Positions 25,940 through 35,672 of a DNA stretch of 64,000 nucleotides are shown here, in pieces. This DNA comes from Lachnospiraceae bacterium (GTDB lineage: Bacteria > Bacillota > Clostridia > Lachnospirales > Lachnospiraceae). The stretch lies in the NCBI GenBank assembly GCA_024695145.1, contig JAILIS010000032.1, positions 62,001 to 126,000 of the forward strand, in the 5' to 3' direction. Position 1 is the stretch's first letter. Every line of letters starts with the position of its first letter. The position numbers were made by a program, and so were the translations under genes. A model generated the notes under the pieces. The model saw only the letters and a program-made list of their open reading frames with translations, made no database searches and was not told the origin of the DNA.

Positions 25940-27219
25940 ATGATCTCCGGAAGAAGCTGCTTCTTGCGGCTCATGACGTCGGGCATATCAAACAGGTTTT
26001 TATCAAGAGCCTCATACGGAAGATGCCTGTTGCCCCTGTGCTCGGTACACAGCAGTGCGCTGTGCTCGTGAATGACATCGGTGATCATCAGGATCGCCCA
26101 CCCGAGCTGTTGCATGGACCGGATCTCATCAAGCGTAGCCGCATATTCTTCCATGTAGTCGGGAAGATCATCAAGAGTCGTGACCTCGCACTGGCCGATA
26201 CCGATACGGATACCGTTTTCGGTATATGTTTTAAAATCAGACAGGATGGCAGATTTCGGATCCCGCTCTTTTAATCCTTTGACCCTTGAGAACATGGAAA
26301 GACCGTACTGCTCAAGATCGATCCTGCATATGGATGCAAGAACATGTGCCGCGACAACGTCATCGCCCGTTGTCGTCGGACTCTTCAGTATGAGAGTATC
26401 CGATATGAGACCCGTCAGAAGGACTTTTGCCGTAACGGGATCGGGAGTGCGGTTGTTCCTGATATACTGTTGATAGACTATCGTGCATGTACTGCCAAGA
26501 GGTTCCGAACATATGAAGACGGGCTGATCCGTTTTGATCGCATCGAGTCTGTGATGATCGAGTATACCGACGATATTGGCTGTTTCGATGCCGCGGATGC
26601 TCTGTGAGGATTCATTGTGATCTACAAGGATCACATCGCATTTCGGGACGTTGAGGAAACACCTTCTTGTTACGAACCCGACATAACCGTTTTCGTCATA
26701 TACTGCCAGTCCCCGTTTGCCGGAAGCAAGAAGCATGTTCTTGGCTTCATCGAACAGTTCATGAGAGTCTATGACCGGACCCTGCTCGGTCATGATCTCC
26801 CGGACCTTCGGGATGGATGTTATCTTGTTGTCGCGTGAAAGCTCTCTCATGGTCCAGTTTGTTATGTCGTCGACACAGAGCAGACCGTAGAAAGAGTCAT
26901 TTTCATATACGGGAATGGCGCTCGGATTGTTTTTCTCATATATTGCCGCTACTACAGTCAGAAGATCATCGGCATCGATCCTGTGTGCACCGGAGAGCAT
27001 GACATCTTTTACTTTGGGATACACGTCCCGTTTGTATTTGGGGATATCGATGTCAAGCTGCTCAAGGATGCCTCTCGTACTGTCCGACAGATGGCCGCAT
27101 CTGACAGGGATATATGCATTGTCGGGATCCTGCAGGTTCATAAGCTTAGCGTATCCGTAAGCACTGCATATACTGTCAAGATCGGGGTTTTTATGTCCTG
27201 TTATATATATGGTTTTCAT
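25921..27219 (-). CDS. CBS-domain manganese-dependent inorganic pyrophosphatase
   Basis: 432 residues. The family II (DHH) pyrophosphatase N-terminus GHKNPDLDS and the DHH motif in GILDHHRLD are present. Two CBS domains are inserted near residues 70-185 (VKDVMLSGAH, VREIMTEQGP). The DHHA2 C-terminal domain has PTTTGDD and FSRVKG. It splits pyrophosphate, and in this subfamily the CBS pair binds adenine nucleotides and tunes activity. The start is the ATG after AAGGAGGAUAC; an in-frame upstream start has no site. Gene name ppaC would be a guess. Confidence 0.9.
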   Translation of the reverse strand: MKTIYITGHKNPDLDSICSAYGYAKLMNLQDPDNAYIPVRCGHLSDSTRGILEQLDIDIPKYKRDVYPKVKDVMLSGAHRIDADDLLTVVAAIYEKNNPSAIPVYENDSFYGLLCVDDITNWTMRELSRDNKITSIPKVREIMTEQGPVIDSHELFDEAKNMLLASGKRGLAVYDENGYVGFVTRRCFLNVPKCDVILVDHNESSQSIRGIETANIVGILDHHRLDAIKTDQPVFICSEPLGSTCTIVYQQYIRNNRTPDPVTAKVLLTGLISDTLILKSPTTTGDDVVAAHVLASICRIDLEQYGLSMFSRVKGLKERDPKSAILSDFKTYTENGIRIGIGQCEVTTLDDLPDYMEEYAATLDEIRSMQQLGWAILMITDVIHEHSALLCTEHRGNRHLPYEALDKNLFDMPDVMSRKKQLLPEIIHAVGE

Positions 27220-27267
27220 GTATCCTCCTTCATCCGGCAAAGAAGCTGCAGTTTTCCGATGGAGTAA

Positions 27268-27296
27268 ATATAGACTAATCAGAGCATAAAATCAAA
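27268..27296 (-). promoter_or_regulatory. Promoter of the CBS-pyrophosphatase gene
   Basis: On the minus strand TTGATT (27296-27291), 17-base spacer, TATATT (27273-27268), about 50 bases upstream of the ATG. Confidence 0.6.
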
Positions 27297-27300
27297 TATG

Positions 27301-27309
27301 TGTTATAAT
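27301..27309 (+). promoter_or_regulatory. Extended -10 promoter of the GlsB-like gene and ddh
   Basis: TGT-TATAAT at 27301-27309, 30 bases before the ATG at 27340, with no clear -35. Confidence 0.6.
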
Positions 27310-27339
27310 CATTCAAAAACAAAAGAGGAGGGCTTTATT

Positions 27340-27576
27340 ATGTCATTTATCGCAGCACTTATTGTAGGCGGCATCTCAGGCTGGCTTGCAGGAAAGATCA
27401 TGGAGTCGAAACATAACATCATCGTCAACATCATCCTCGGCCTTGTCGGCGGAGCACTTGGCGGCTTGCTCGGAAGCCTTATCGGGATCGGTGCGACCGG
27501 AACGATAGGATCGATAATCATTTCCGTTATCGGTGCATGCATACTGATCTGGTTATCAAGACTGATATTTAAATGA
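27340..27576 (+). CDS. GlsB/YeaQ/YmgE-type small membrane protein
   Basis: 78 residues, three hydrophobic helices very rich in Gly (FIAALIVGGISGWLAGKIM, then LGLVGGALGGLLGSLIG), the pattern of the transglycosylase-associated/GlsB family. These proteins are envelope-stress associated; the molecular role is unknown. The ATG follows GAGGAGGGCUUUAUU. It lies 33 bases upstream of ddh in the same direction. Confidence 0.88.
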   Translation: MSFIAALIVGGISGWLAGKIMESKHNIIVNIILGLVGGALGGLLGSLIGIGATGTIGSIIISVIGACILIWLSRLIFK

Positions 27577-27609
27577 TACTGTAACTGCCAAACTTTTCGG
27601 AGGACTGAT

Positions 27610-28590
27610 ATGAATATTGCCATACTGGGTTACGGAAATCTGGCAAGAGGCGTTGAAAGCGCCGTCAGACAAAACGATGATATTGAACTGAAATACGTGT
27701 TCACAAGAAGGGATCCTTCCGGTATTAAGCTTTTAACGGAAGGTGTTCCGGTGATCGGTGCGGATGACATACTCCGCTACAGGGACGACATAGATGTACT
27801 TGTTCTGTGCGGCGGATCCGCCACCGACCTTCCGCACATGACTCCCGAGTACGCGAAGGATTTTAACGTCATTGACAGCTTTGACACCCATGCAAAGATC
27901 CCGGAGCATTTTGCAAAGGTTGACAGCGCGGCCAGGGGCAGCGGGCATACGGCACTCATTTCGTGCGGCTGGGATCCCGGGATGTTCTCGGTGATGAGGC
28001 TGCTGGGCAATGCGATCCTTCCCGAGGGAAGCGATTACACATTCTGGGGCAAGGGTGTCAGCCAGGGGCATTCCGATGCCGTAAGGCGTATCGACAAAGT
28101 AAAAGATGCCAAGCAGTATACAATACCGGTAGATGACGCGTTAAAGAGAGTGAGGGCCGGAGAAAATCCGACGCTTACGACGAGGCAGAAGCATACGAGA
28201 GAGTGTTTCGTGGTTGCGGAAGAGGGCGCAGATACTGCAGCCATAGAGAAGGCTGTCAAAACGATGCCCAACTATTTTGATGAATACGATACGACCGTAC
28301 ACTTCATCACGCAGGAAGAATTCGACAGAGATCACAGTGAGATACCGCACGGAGGATTTGTGTTCAGAAGCGGTGTCACGGGGTTTTCGAAAGAACACAG
28401 CCATGTGATCGAATACAGCTTAAAGCTCGATTCCAATCCGGAATTCACCGCATCCGTGCTGCTGGCTTATGCAAGAGCCGTATATACCCTCAACCTGCAG
28501 GGCGAGATTGGATGCAAAACTGTATTTGATATAGCGCCGAAATATCTCATCCCCATGCCGGATGATGAGATCAGGGCTCATCTTCTTTAA
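27610..28590 (+). CDS. ddh: meso-Diaminopimelate D-dehydrogenase
   Basis: 326 residues, the family length. NADPH-binding start AILGYGNLARGVE, then CGGSATDLPHMTP, IDSFDTHAKIPEHF, SCGWDPGMFS and FWGKGVSQGHSDAVRRI, all DAP dehydrogenase hallmarks. It converts tetrahydrodipicolinate directly to meso-DAP, the one-step lysine/peptidoglycan branch. The start follows UCGGAGGACUGAU. The 3' end overlaps the convergent YitT/YczE-like gene by 20 bases. Confidence 0.95.
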   Translation: MNIAILGYGNLARGVESAVRQNDDIELKYVFTRRDPSGIKLLTEGVPVIGADDILRYRDDIDVLVLCGGSATDLPHMTPEYAKDFNVIDSFDTHAKIPEHFAKVDSAARGSGHTALISCGWDPGMFSVMRLLGNAILPEGSDYTFWGKGVSQGHSDAVRRIDKVKDAKQYTIPVDDALKRVRAGENPTLTTRQKHTRECFVVAEEGADTAAIEKAVKTMPNYFDEYDTTVHFITQEEFDRDHSEIPHGGFVFRSGVTGFSKEHSHVIEYSLKLDSNPEFTASVLLAYARAVYTLNLQGEIGCKTVFDIAPKYLIPMPDDEIRAHLL

Positions 28591-29224
28591 AGATATTTGT
28601 TTCAAAGACGCTTTTGTGATGCAGGTCGCGGGGTTCGAACCGTATGATGTTATATACGATCTGCATCACTATCCCGGCGCCGAATGTGCTGATCACGGTT
28701 CCGATCCCGACCGGACCACCCAGGAGCCAGCCCGCAAGAAGCACCGCTCCCCACAGTATCACTTCAACAATACCTATCGGTACTTTCGGAAGACGTTTTC
28801 CGAGTCCGACGAGCAGTGCATCTCTCGGACCGCAGCACTGTTCGCTTTTCATATATACCGCCATTCCGGCGGCCATAAATACAAATCCCACAAGCATTAT
28901 GATTATTCCGGGCAGTATTTTCGTATTCAGCGGAAAAGGATTTATGCTGTTGAAAAACTGGACAAAATTGCCGGTAAGAAGCGCATCTATTATCGTACCG
29001 TATCCTATCTTTTCACGCAGGAGTATATCTATACCGAGAACGATGAGTGCGATGAGTGTCATTGAAACCCCGTAATTCATCGGTGTATGATATGACAATC
29101 CCATTCCGAGACAGTCCCACGGGGCCAGTCCGATATTTGCAAATATGGTCAGATGGACTCCGAAAGCAAAGACAAGAAGTCCGATCACTATCCGGATCCA
29201 TCCGGTAATAACGCTGCGGTTCAT
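28571..29224 (-). CDS. YczE/YitT-like integral membrane protein
   Basis: About 217 residues with five or six helices. Conserved features of the YczE/YyaS group are FGVHLTIFANIGLAPWD and CCGPRDALLVGLGKRLPK. Family function is not established; some members sit beside transport or peptide-synthesis genes. The start is uncertain: the ATG at 29224 and a GTG at 29239 encode a duplicated MNRS stretch, with GAGG 14 bases before the ATG. It has its own extended -10 promoter. Confidence 0.85.
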   Translation of the reverse strand: MNRSVITGWIRIVIGLLVFAFGVHLTIFANIGLAPWDCLGMGLSYHTPMNYGVSMTLIALIVLGIDILLREKIGYGTIIDALLTGNFVQFFNSINPFPLNTKILPGIIIMLVGFVFMAAGMAVYMKSEQCCGPRDALLVGLGKRLPKVPIGIVEVILWGAVLLAGWLLGGPVGIGTVISTFGAGIVMQIVYNIIRFEPRDLHHKSVFETNIFKEDEP

Positions 29225-29260
29225 GGCAGATCGGTTCACCTCACAAAAAGCATTTCAGGT

Positions 29261-29269
29261 ATTATATCA
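29261..29269 (-). promoter_or_regulatory. Extended -10 promoter of the YczE/YitT-like gene
   Basis: On the minus strand TGA-TATAAT (29269-29261), about 36 bases before the ATG at 29224. Confidence 0.6.
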
Positions 29270-29304
29270 TATTTTTACAGGTTTATTCCGAAGAAGATTT
29301 CGGT

Positions 29305-29310
29305 TATAAT
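29305..29310 (+). promoter_or_regulatory. -10 element upstream of the hybrid kinase of the signalling island
   Basis: TATAAT at 29305-29310, with a poor -35 (TTTATT, 29282-29287) 17 bases away. The leader to the ATG at 29379 would be about 60 bases. Confidence 0.45.
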
Positions 29311-29378
29311 ATATATTCACACATACAGTTAATATTTGTATTTTTGAAAGATGAGCATCCGTCTATGCGGGGGATCTT

Positions 29379-31181
29379 ATGATCAGAAAGATCAGGAATC
29401 TGTTAAACGATCCGAACCTGGATCTGCAAAGCAAATCATTTGTCCTGTTGTCTTCTATAGCACTTGTGGGACTGTTTTTTGCAATGGTGAGCGGCATTGT
29501 CCTCGGGCAGTCGCTTGCTGCAAACCTGTCTGTTTTTGCTGAGTTCGCTCTTTTTTCCATCCTGTTTTACCGGGCCGTATACCATGGCCGTATCATACAG
29601 ACCGGGACTGTCATTACGGCATTCCTTGTATTTATATTCCTGCCGGCTGCTTTTTTTACGAGCGGCGGAGCGGCCGGAGGTACTCCGATTTGGTTCATGT
29701 TCACTACGCTCTATATCGTGCTGACTATGTCCGGCGGTCGGAAAACGTTCTTTCTTGCCGCTGATTTTACCGTGGTGGCGATATGCTGGTATATCGGATA
29801 TATACACCCGGAAACCGTGATCGAGTTCTCTCGTAAAGAGGCATATTTTGATTCTTTCTTTACACTGCTGATCGTAAGTATCGTTATGACTCTTCTCATA
29901 AACTTCAGGGGCAGGCTGTTCCGCAGGGAGAATGAGCGTGTCAACAGCCAGAAAAAGGAGATAGAGGAACTGAACCAGTCCCAGAAACGGTTTTTCTCAA
30001 GCATCAGTCATGAAATACGCACCCCCATCAATTCGATCCTGGGACTGAATGAGGTCATCCTTCGTCAGGAGGATGCATCCGAAGAGATCAAAAACGACGC
30101 AAACATCATTCAGGGCGCCGGCAAGATGCTTCTTTCCCTTATCAATGACATCCTTGATATTTCGAAGATCGAAGCGGGAAAAATGGATATAGTCCCCGTC
30201 CGGTACAGCGTATTGGACATGGTGACCGAGATCGTGAACATGGTATGGCACATGGCAGATGAGAAAGGACTGAAGTTTGAAACTGATATAGATCCCAATA
30301 TCCCGTCGGCTCTGACAGGTGATGAGATAAGGATCATGCAGATAGTCATAAACCTGTTGTCCAATTCGGTCAAATACACTGCGAACGGCAGCATCAGACA
30401 ACGGTGGGAGACGGAAGATATCGCGGGTGACAAAGACGGCGTGATGCTCATAATAAAGATAAGTGATACGGGAATGGGCATCAAGCCCGAAGTGATACCG
30501 ACATTGTTTGATGCATTCAGACGTGAAGATCTCGAGAAGAACCGCAGGATAGAAGGAACGGGACTCGGGCTGTCCATAGTCAAGCAGCTGGTGGATCTGA
30601 TGGGAGGACAGATCACGGTTGAAAGCGTATACAAAGAGGGATCGACATTTACGGTACGTATCCCGCAGCAGGTATCGGATCCTGCCGTGATCGGAAAGAT
30701 CACCGTCACAGGACATTCGGGATTTAAGAACACTTATAAGAGCAGGTTCACGGCACCTGATGCCGATATACTGATCGTTGACGATGTCAAGATGAACCTG
30801 ACCGTTGAGACGAAACTGCTTCGGGACACGAAGGTGAGAGTGGACACGGCGACAAGCGGGGAGGAAGCCCTTGAGAAGACCAGGAACAAAAAGTATGATG
30901 TCATCCTGATGGATCATTTCATGCCGGGAATGGACGGTATCGAATGTCTGTCGCGCATAAGGGAACAGACATGGGGGATGTGCAGTGAAGTTCCGGTGAT
31001 AGTCCTTACGGCTAATGCCGCAGGCGAAAATCAGGAGCTTTACAGATCGGTCGGATTTGATGCGTTCCTTGTAAAGCCGATATCGGGAATCAAGCTCGAG
31101 GAAGCGCTTTTAAGATTTATCCCTCCCGAAAAAATAATCAAAAATATGTCTGTTTCAGACAATGAAAACATGGTAGAATAA
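29379..31181 (+). CDS. Hybrid histidine kinase with small membrane sensor
   Basis: 600 residues. About six hydrophobic segments (20-175) form the input module, with only short loops and no Cache or PAS domain. A coiled linker (180-205) precedes HisKA with H211 (ISHEIRTPIN), HATPase (about 300-425; GTGLGLS) and a C-terminal receiver with D512 (ILMDHFMPG). It has no HPt domain, so an external HPt is needed to pass phosphate on. Its catalytic half is closely similar to that of the giant hybrid kinase at 21911. The hydrogenase-MCP gene starts 33 bases downstream, probably the same transcript. Confidence 0.92.
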   Translation: MIRKIRNLLNDPNLDLQSKSFVLLSSIALVGLFFAMVSGIVLGQSLAANLSVFAEFALFSILFYRAVYHGRIIQTGTVITAFLVFIFLPAAFFTSGGAAGGTPIWFMFTTLYIVLTMSGGRKTFFLAADFTVVAICWYIGYIHPETVIEFSRKEAYFDSFFTLLIVSIVMTLLINFRGRLFRRENERVNSQKKEIEELNQSQKRFFSSISHEIRTPINSILGLNEVILRQEDASEEIKNDANIIQGAGKMLLSLINDILDISKIEAGKMDIVPVRYSVLDMVTEIVNMVWHMADEKGLKFETDIDPNIPSALTGDEIRIMQIVINLLSNSVKYTANGSIRQRWETEDIAGDKDGVMLIIKISDTGMGIKPEVIPTLFDAFRREDLEKNRRIEGTGLGLSIVKQLVDLMGGQITVESVYKEGSTFTVRIPQQVSDPAVIGKITVTGHSGFKNTYKSRFTAPDADILIVDDVKMNLTVETKLLRDTKVRVDTATSGEEALEKTRNKKYDVILMDHFMPGMDGIECLSRIREQTWGMCSEVPVIVLTANAAGENQELYRSVGFDAFLVKPISGIKLEEALLRFIPPEKIIKNMSVSDNENMVE

Positions 31182-31214
31182 ATATTGTTATTTTTCAGAA
31201 AGAAGGTATATCAG

Positions 31215-33146
31215 ATGGGTCTTGTTAAAACAAATGACAAATGTGTCGGATGTAACCGCTGTATCAGTGTGTGTCCCAGCCGCGGGGCCAATGTGGCGAT
31301 CGAAAAAGACAGGGGAAATGTCATAGAGGTCGACCCGAAGAGATGTATCGCCTGCGGTGCATGCATCGATGCATGTGAACACAATGCCCGCGAGTACGAA
31401 GATGATGTCGAGAGATTTTTTGACGATCTTAAAAAGGGTGAGAGGATAAGCGTGCTTATCGCACCTGCATTTCTGGCAAACTATCCCAATGAATACGACA
31501 AATATCTCGGTATGCTCAAAAAGCTCGGGGTAAACCGTTTCATCAGCATTTCATTCGGTGCGGATATCACGACATGGGCATACATCAAATATATCACGGA
31601 GAGGAAATACTACGGCAGTATCTCTCAGCCGTGTCCTGCCGTTGTAGGCTATATAGAACGTCATCTTCCGGATCTTCTTCCGAAGCTTATGCCGGTACAG
31701 AGTCCGATGATGTGCGGCGCCATATATGTCAAAAAGTATATGAAGGTGTCTGACAAGCTTGCATTTATCAGCCCCTGTATTGCCAAGAAGAATGAGATCG
31801 ATGATCCCAACAACAAAGGGTTCGTATCCTATAACTTGACATTTTCCCATCTTGTAAAATATCTGAAGGACAATCCGGTCAGCGGTTACAAGCCGTTTAC
31901 CGATGAGATCGAATATGGTCTCGGCTCCATATACCCGATGCCGGGCGGCCTTAAAGAAAACGTATACTGGCTCCTCGGAGAAGATGCTCTTGTACGCCAG
32001 ATGGAAGGCGAACATCATATGTATGAGTACCTAGAACGCAACAGGGACAAGATCAAGAGCAGCAGATTCCCGTATCTGTTCATCGATGCTCTCAACTGCA
32101 CAAACGGATGTCTGTACGGTCCCGGTGTGGATGCCAGAAAGACAATGGACGAGAGTACGTTCGTGAGCATTCAGAAGATCAAGGCAAAGAGCAAAAAAGA
32201 CGCCGGCAGGAACGCCTGGAGCAGAAAGTTAACTCCGGCCAAGAGGCTTGAGGAACTCAACAAACAGTTCGCCTCATTAAATCTCGAGGATTTTGTCAGA
32301 AAATACACTGACCGAAGCCGCGACTGCGAATATAAGACACCTTCCGAAGCGGAATTTAACAGGATCTTTGCCGATATGAACAAGGATACCGAGGAAAAGA
32401 GAAGGATCAACTGCGGCTGCTGCGGATACGGAACATGCCGTGATATGGCCATGGCAATCTATAACGGCATCAATCATAAACACAACTGCGTTCACTATAT
32501 GAGTGACCGTGCTTACGAGGAAAAAGACAAAGCCGTGGCTCTGGCCGATGAGATACAAAGAGCGAAGGAAGGCATGCAGTCGACGAAGATGTCACTGTCC
32601 GAGAGCATAAAGGAGAATTTCGACAATCTTACCGAATCCATAGGCCAGATCGAAGATACAAGTGCTGATAATGCAAAGCAGACATCCGGTATATATGATG
32701 CGATGACAGAGGTTGATAATTTCGCCAAGGATCTCAAGAGCGTTCTGTCAACGATCGAGGGATACCTCGAGAAGCTTGAAGCCAACAACGCGGATGTCAT
32801 TGCGATATCTTCACAGACTAACCTTCTGGCACTTAATGCCAGTATAGAGGCGGCGCGTGCGGGAGAGGCAGGCAGAGGATTCGCGGTCGTTGCCGAACAG
32901 ATCAAGAATCTTGCGGAAAATTCCAAGAATACTGCCGACGACAGTAACAAGAACAACAAAGATATCAAAGAGACGATAGAAAAGCTCGTTGTTGAAACCG
33001 AGAAGCTCTCCGGCATAGTTGACGAAGTCAATCAGCGCGCCGAGAACCTCGTGGCATCCGCGGAAGAGACTACAGCGTCGATAGGAACGATGAGATCCAT
33101 ATCATCAAGCGTTGAACAGTCACTTTCACAGATACTTGAGGACTGA
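31215..33146 (+). CDS. Sensory [FeFe]-hydrogenase/methyl-accepting signalling fusion
   Basis: 643 residues, no membrane segment. Two 4Fe-4S ferredoxin motifs ([12 protein letters not shown] and [12 protein letters not shown], residues 8-55) come first. An H-cluster domain follows with all four cluster cysteines: C140 in SQPCPA, C188 in SPCIAKK, C295 and C299 in CTNGC. The proton-transfer Cys of catalytic enzymes (first C of TSCCP) is Pro here, as expected for a sensor. A further 4Fe-4S domain (CGCCGYGTC, 400-408) precedes a chemoreceptor signalling hairpin (about 480-643) with the conserved tip [19 protein letters not shown]. This matches the sensory group C [FeFe]-hydrogenases, MCP-linked subtype. 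Likely role: report H2 or redox state to CheA-type signalling. Start chosen at the ATG after AGAAAGAAGG. Confidence 0.92.
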   Translation: MGLVKTNDKCVGCNRCISVCPSRGANVAIEKDRGNVIEVDPKRCIACGACIDACEHNAREYEDDVERFFDDLKKGERISVLIAPAFLANYPNEYDKYLGMLKKLGVNRFISISFGADITTWAYIKYITERKYYGSISQPCPAVVGYIERHLPDLLPKLMPVQSPMMCGAIYVKKYMKVSDKLAFISPCIAKKNEIDDPNNKGFVSYNLTFSHLVKYLKDNPVSGYKPFTDEIEYGLGSIYPMPGGLKENVYWLLGEDALVRQMEGEHHMYEYLERNRDKIKSSRFPYLFIDALNCTNGCLYGPGVDARKTMDESTFVSIQKIKAKSKKDAGRNAWSRKLTPAKRLEELNKQFASLNLEDFVRKYTDRSRDCEYKTPSEAEFNRIFADMNKDTEEKRRINCGCCGYGTCRDMAMAIYNGINHKHNCVHYMSDRAYEEKDKAVALADEIQRAKEGMQSTKMSLSESIKENFDNLTESIGQIEDTSADNAKQTSGIYDAMTEVDNFAKDLKSVLSTIEGYLEKLEANNADVIAISSQTNLLALNASIEAARAGEAGRGFAVVAEQIKNLAENSKNTADDSNKNNKDIKETIEKLVVETEKLSGIVDEVNQRAENLVASAEETTASIGTMRSISSSVEQSLSQILED

Positions 33147-33174
33147 AACAGATCGAATAAGAACAGTATGCGAA

Positions 33175-33210
33175 GCGTCTTCGGAAGATCATCCGAAGGC
33201 GCTTTTTTTT
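33175..33210 (+). terminator. Intrinsic terminator after the hydrogenase-MCP gene
   Basis: Stem GCGTCTTCGGA (33175-33185) pairs with TCCGAAGGCGC (33192-33202) with one G-U pair and a six-base loop, followed by eight Ts (33203-33210). Confidence 0.9.
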
Positions 33211-33279
33211 ACAACATATGGTAGGTCACTCTGACAGGCTGCGCAACATATGACAACGGAGGTGTGAATGTGCGGAAGG

Positions 33280-33308
33280 TTGATATTTACGGCATTTTCC
33301 TGTATAAT
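33280..33308 (+). promoter_or_regulatory. Sigma-A promoter of the membrane MCP/CarD genes
   Basis: TTGATA (33280-33285), 17-base spacer, perfect TATAAT (33303-33308), about 60 bases upstream of the ATG at 33369. Confidence 0.75.
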
Positions 33309-33368
33309 TGAGTTTGTGTTTTCATATCAATTCCGGGGGTTACGGAAGGAAAGTAAGAGGTATTTTTG

Positions 33369-35087
33369 ATGGCTGTCAAACAGAAAAACCGGGACAACGG
33401 TAACGAGAAGATTTCATTTATACACTCGATAGCGGCAAAGATAATGCTGCTTGTGCTGGTGTGCCTTGTTATCACGGTCCTGGTGTGCACGCTCATATTT
33501 GTCACGAAGGCAAAGAGTGAGATAACTGATGTTACGATGAAGTACATAGAAAGTGTATGTTCATCCGAACGTGATCTTCTGAATCGTAAGACTCCCGGTG
33601 CCGTAAGCGGTGATTTTTACGCAAACGCCCTCGGAGGGATCAGTGTGGACGGTATAGAAGGATCATATGCATATCTTGTTTCTGCGGATGGTATCATGCT
33701 GTATCATCCGACGGCCGATAAGATAGGCTCCCCGGTGGAAAATGACGTTGTAAAGGGACTTGTGGCCCAGATGCAGTCCGGCAGCAAACCCGAGGACGGT
33801 GTTGCAAGATACTATTACAAAGGGTCATACAAGTATGCGGCGTATGCCGTTACGAACAAGGATAATATACTTGTTATCTCCGCGGATGAGGATCAGGCTC
33901 TCGCACCGATGAACAGGATAAGAAATATCGGTATAGCTGTCGCGGTTGTCATGATAATCATCTCACTTGCCGGAGCATACGGCATATCGGTTCTCATAGT
34001 CAGACCCATCCATCAGCTGATCGAGATCGTGGACCGGACGAGCAAATTCGATTTCAGGCACAATCCCAATTCGGACAAACTTGTCAAAAGACATGACGAG
34101 AACGGTGCCATGGCGAGATCGGTCGGCAGCATGCGAAAGAGCCTGCGCAGGATGGTTGCCAGCATAGAAGAGGCATCGACGAAGATCAACGGAAACGTGG
34201 ATCAGCTTGAGGATGTTACGAACGTGGTCAACTCCATGTGTACCGACAACTCCGCAACGACACAGGAACTTGCGGCAGGAATGCAGCAGACCGCAGCGAC
34301 GACGGAGAGCATTTATGCGAATATCGGTTACATGAAGACCGGGGCGGAAGATATTCAGGTACTTTCGGAAGCCGGAGATACAATGTCAAAGGAAGTCATG
34401 GACAGAGCCGCAAAGCTTCGTGACAAGACAATGAATGCTGCTGCAAGGACGAGAGAGAAATACGAATCAGTCAAGAGCCGTTCCGACAAGGCGATAGAAG
34501 AGTCCCGTGCGGTTGAGAAGATCAACGCCCTTACGGATTCCATCATGGCCATCTCTTCGCAGACATCACTTCTTGCTCTTAACGCTTCGATAGAGGCGGC
34601 CAGAGCCGGCGAAGCCGGAAGAGGTTTTGCGGTTGTTGCGACCGAGATCGGCAATCTTGCCAACCAGACATCCACGACTGTCGCAGATATCAACAATATC
34701 GTCAGCGAGGTCAACAACGCGGTATCCAATATGTCCGGATGTCTTGCCGAGACGGGAGCTTTCCTCGAAGAGACCGTGCTTGCCGATTATGAAGATTTTG
34801 CAAATGTAAGCGAACAGTATAATGATGATGCGGTGAAGTTCAAGGAGAGCATGAATGATGTTCATGAATCGATAGTGAACCTTACCGATTCCATCTCCAA
34901 GATCAGCGATGCGATCTCGGGCATCACTTCAACGGTCGGAGAATCGACCGTCGGTGTTACCGATATCGCAGAGAAGACCACGAGCATGGTCAGCCGTACA
35001 AGTGAGACGAGCGGCCTTGTCGAAGAGAGCAAGAACTGCGTGATCCAGCTGCGAGATATAGTTGGTGAGTTCCAGATGGATGAATGA
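33369..35087 (+). CDS. Membrane methyl-accepting chemotaxis protein with Cache-type sensor
   Basis: 572 residues. Membrane helix at about 22-42, extracellular single-Cache-like domain (45-185; [21 protein letters not shown] is typical), second helix (188-212), HAMP (213-265), then a long cytoplasmic coiled coil with the receptor tip [19 protein letters not shown]. It should bind a small ligand outside and signal to CheA/CheW, none of which are in this window. The ATG at 33369 follows GGAAAGUAAGAGG; a TTG directly precedes it. It comes after the terminator of the hydrogenase-MCP gene and has its own promoter. Confidence 0.93.
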   Translation: MAVKQKNRDNGNEKISFIHSIAAKIMLLVLVCLVITVLVCTLIFVTKAKSEITDVTMKYIESVCSSERDLLNRKTPGAVSGDFYANALGGISVDGIEGSYAYLVSADGIMLYHPTADKIGSPVENDVVKGLVAQMQSGSKPEDGVARYYYKGSYKYAAYAVTNKDNILVISADEDQALAPMNRIRNIGIAVAVVMIIISLAGAYGISVLIVRPIHQLIEIVDRTSKFDFRHNPNSDKLVKRHDENGAMARSVGSMRKSLRRMVASIEEASTKINGNVDQLEDVTNVVNSMCTDNSATTQELAAGMQQTAATTESIYANIGYMKTGAEDIQVLSEAGDTMSKEVMDRAAKLRDKTMNAAARTREKYESVKSRSDKAIEESRAVEKINALTDSIMAISSQTSLLALNASIEAARAGEAGRGFAVVATEIGNLANQTSTTVADINNIVSEVNNAVSNMSGCLAETGAFLEETVLADYEDFANVSEQYNDDAVKFKESMNDVHESIVNLTDSISKISDAISGITSTVGESTVGVTDIAEKTTSMVSRTSETSGLVEESKNCVIQLRDIVGEFQMDE

Positions 35088-35116
35088 TCCGTTAAAAAAG
35101 AAAACAGGAGGTAAAT

Positions 35117-35620
35117 ATGTTCAATGTAGGTGATACGGTAGTGTGCAGCAACGGCGTATGTAGGATCGAGAAGATCGGGCCCCTTTCCGGAATGGGCAAA
35201 TCAGCCGCCGACAGGACATATTATACACTCCGGCCGTGTTTTGATAATGCAGCGACCATTTATGTACCGGTGGACGGAGATGACAATGCTCTTCGTTTTG
35301 CTCTCGGGCGCGATGAAGTCAAGGAACTCATGGATGAGATAGAGGATCTTGACCAGATAAATATCTCCGACGAAAAAAAGCGTGAGCTCGAATACAAAAA
35401 TGCCGTCAATTCCAAAGATCCGAGAAAACTTATACGGATAATCAAGACCATGTACTTCAGGAGAAAAGCCCGTATAGAAAGCGGTAAGAAGTCAACGGCC
35501 ATAGACGAGAGATATTTCAGGATAGCAGAGAACAGACTCTATGAGGAAATGGCACTTGCACTTGATATAGATCGCGAAGAGGTCAAGGAATACATCCGTA
35601 ACTACATCGAGAAGAATTAA
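35117..35620 (+). CDS. CarD/CdnL-family transcription regulator
   Basis: 167 residues. The N-terminal RNA polymerase-interacting domain (1-60) starts MFNVGDTVVCSNGVCRI, continues TYYTLRPC and ends in the IYVPVDGD strand. The C-terminal helical domain (70-165) is Lys- and Glu-rich. CarD-type proteins bind the polymerase beta subunit and adjust promoter opening. AGGAGGUAAAU precedes the ATG. It lies 29 bases after the MCP gene with no terminator between, so it is probably co-transcribed. Confidence 0.9.
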   Translation: MFNVGDTVVCSNGVCRIEKIGPLSGMGKSAADRTYYTLRPCFDNAATIYVPVDGDDNALRFALGRDEVKELMDEIEDLDQINISDEKKRELEYKNAVNSKDPRKLIRIIKTMYFRRKARIESGKKSTAIDERYFRIAENRLYEEMALALDIDREEVKEYIRNYIEKN

Positions 35621-35628
35621 ACAAAGGA

Positions 35629-35653
35629 GATGCGGCGCAGCCGCATCTTTTTT
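35629..35653 (+). terminator. Intrinsic terminator after the carD-like gene
   Basis: GATGCGGC (35629-35636), three-base loop, GCCGCATC (35640-35647), then six Ts (35648-35653). Confidence 0.92.
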
Positions 35654-35654
35654 G

Positions 35655-35663
35655 TGGTATAAT
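35655..35663 (+). promoter_or_regulatory. Extended -10 promoter abutting the preceding terminator
   Basis: TGG-TATAAT at 35655-35663 begins two bases after the T-run of the terminator and ends nine bases before the ATG of the SGNH hydrolase, implying an almost leaderless message. Confidence 0.6.
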
Positions 35664-35672
35664 ATACAGGTT

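Noticed and set aside
27304..27339. Upstream in-frame start for the GlsB-like gene at 27298
   Set aside because: It would begin inside the -10 element; the ATG at 27340 has a proper ribosome binding site.
31215..33146. Catalytic H2-evolving [FeFe] hydrogenase
   Set aside because: The proton-transfer Cys of the first H-cluster motif is Pro, the third motif is shortened, and an MCP signalling domain is fused. A sensor fits better.
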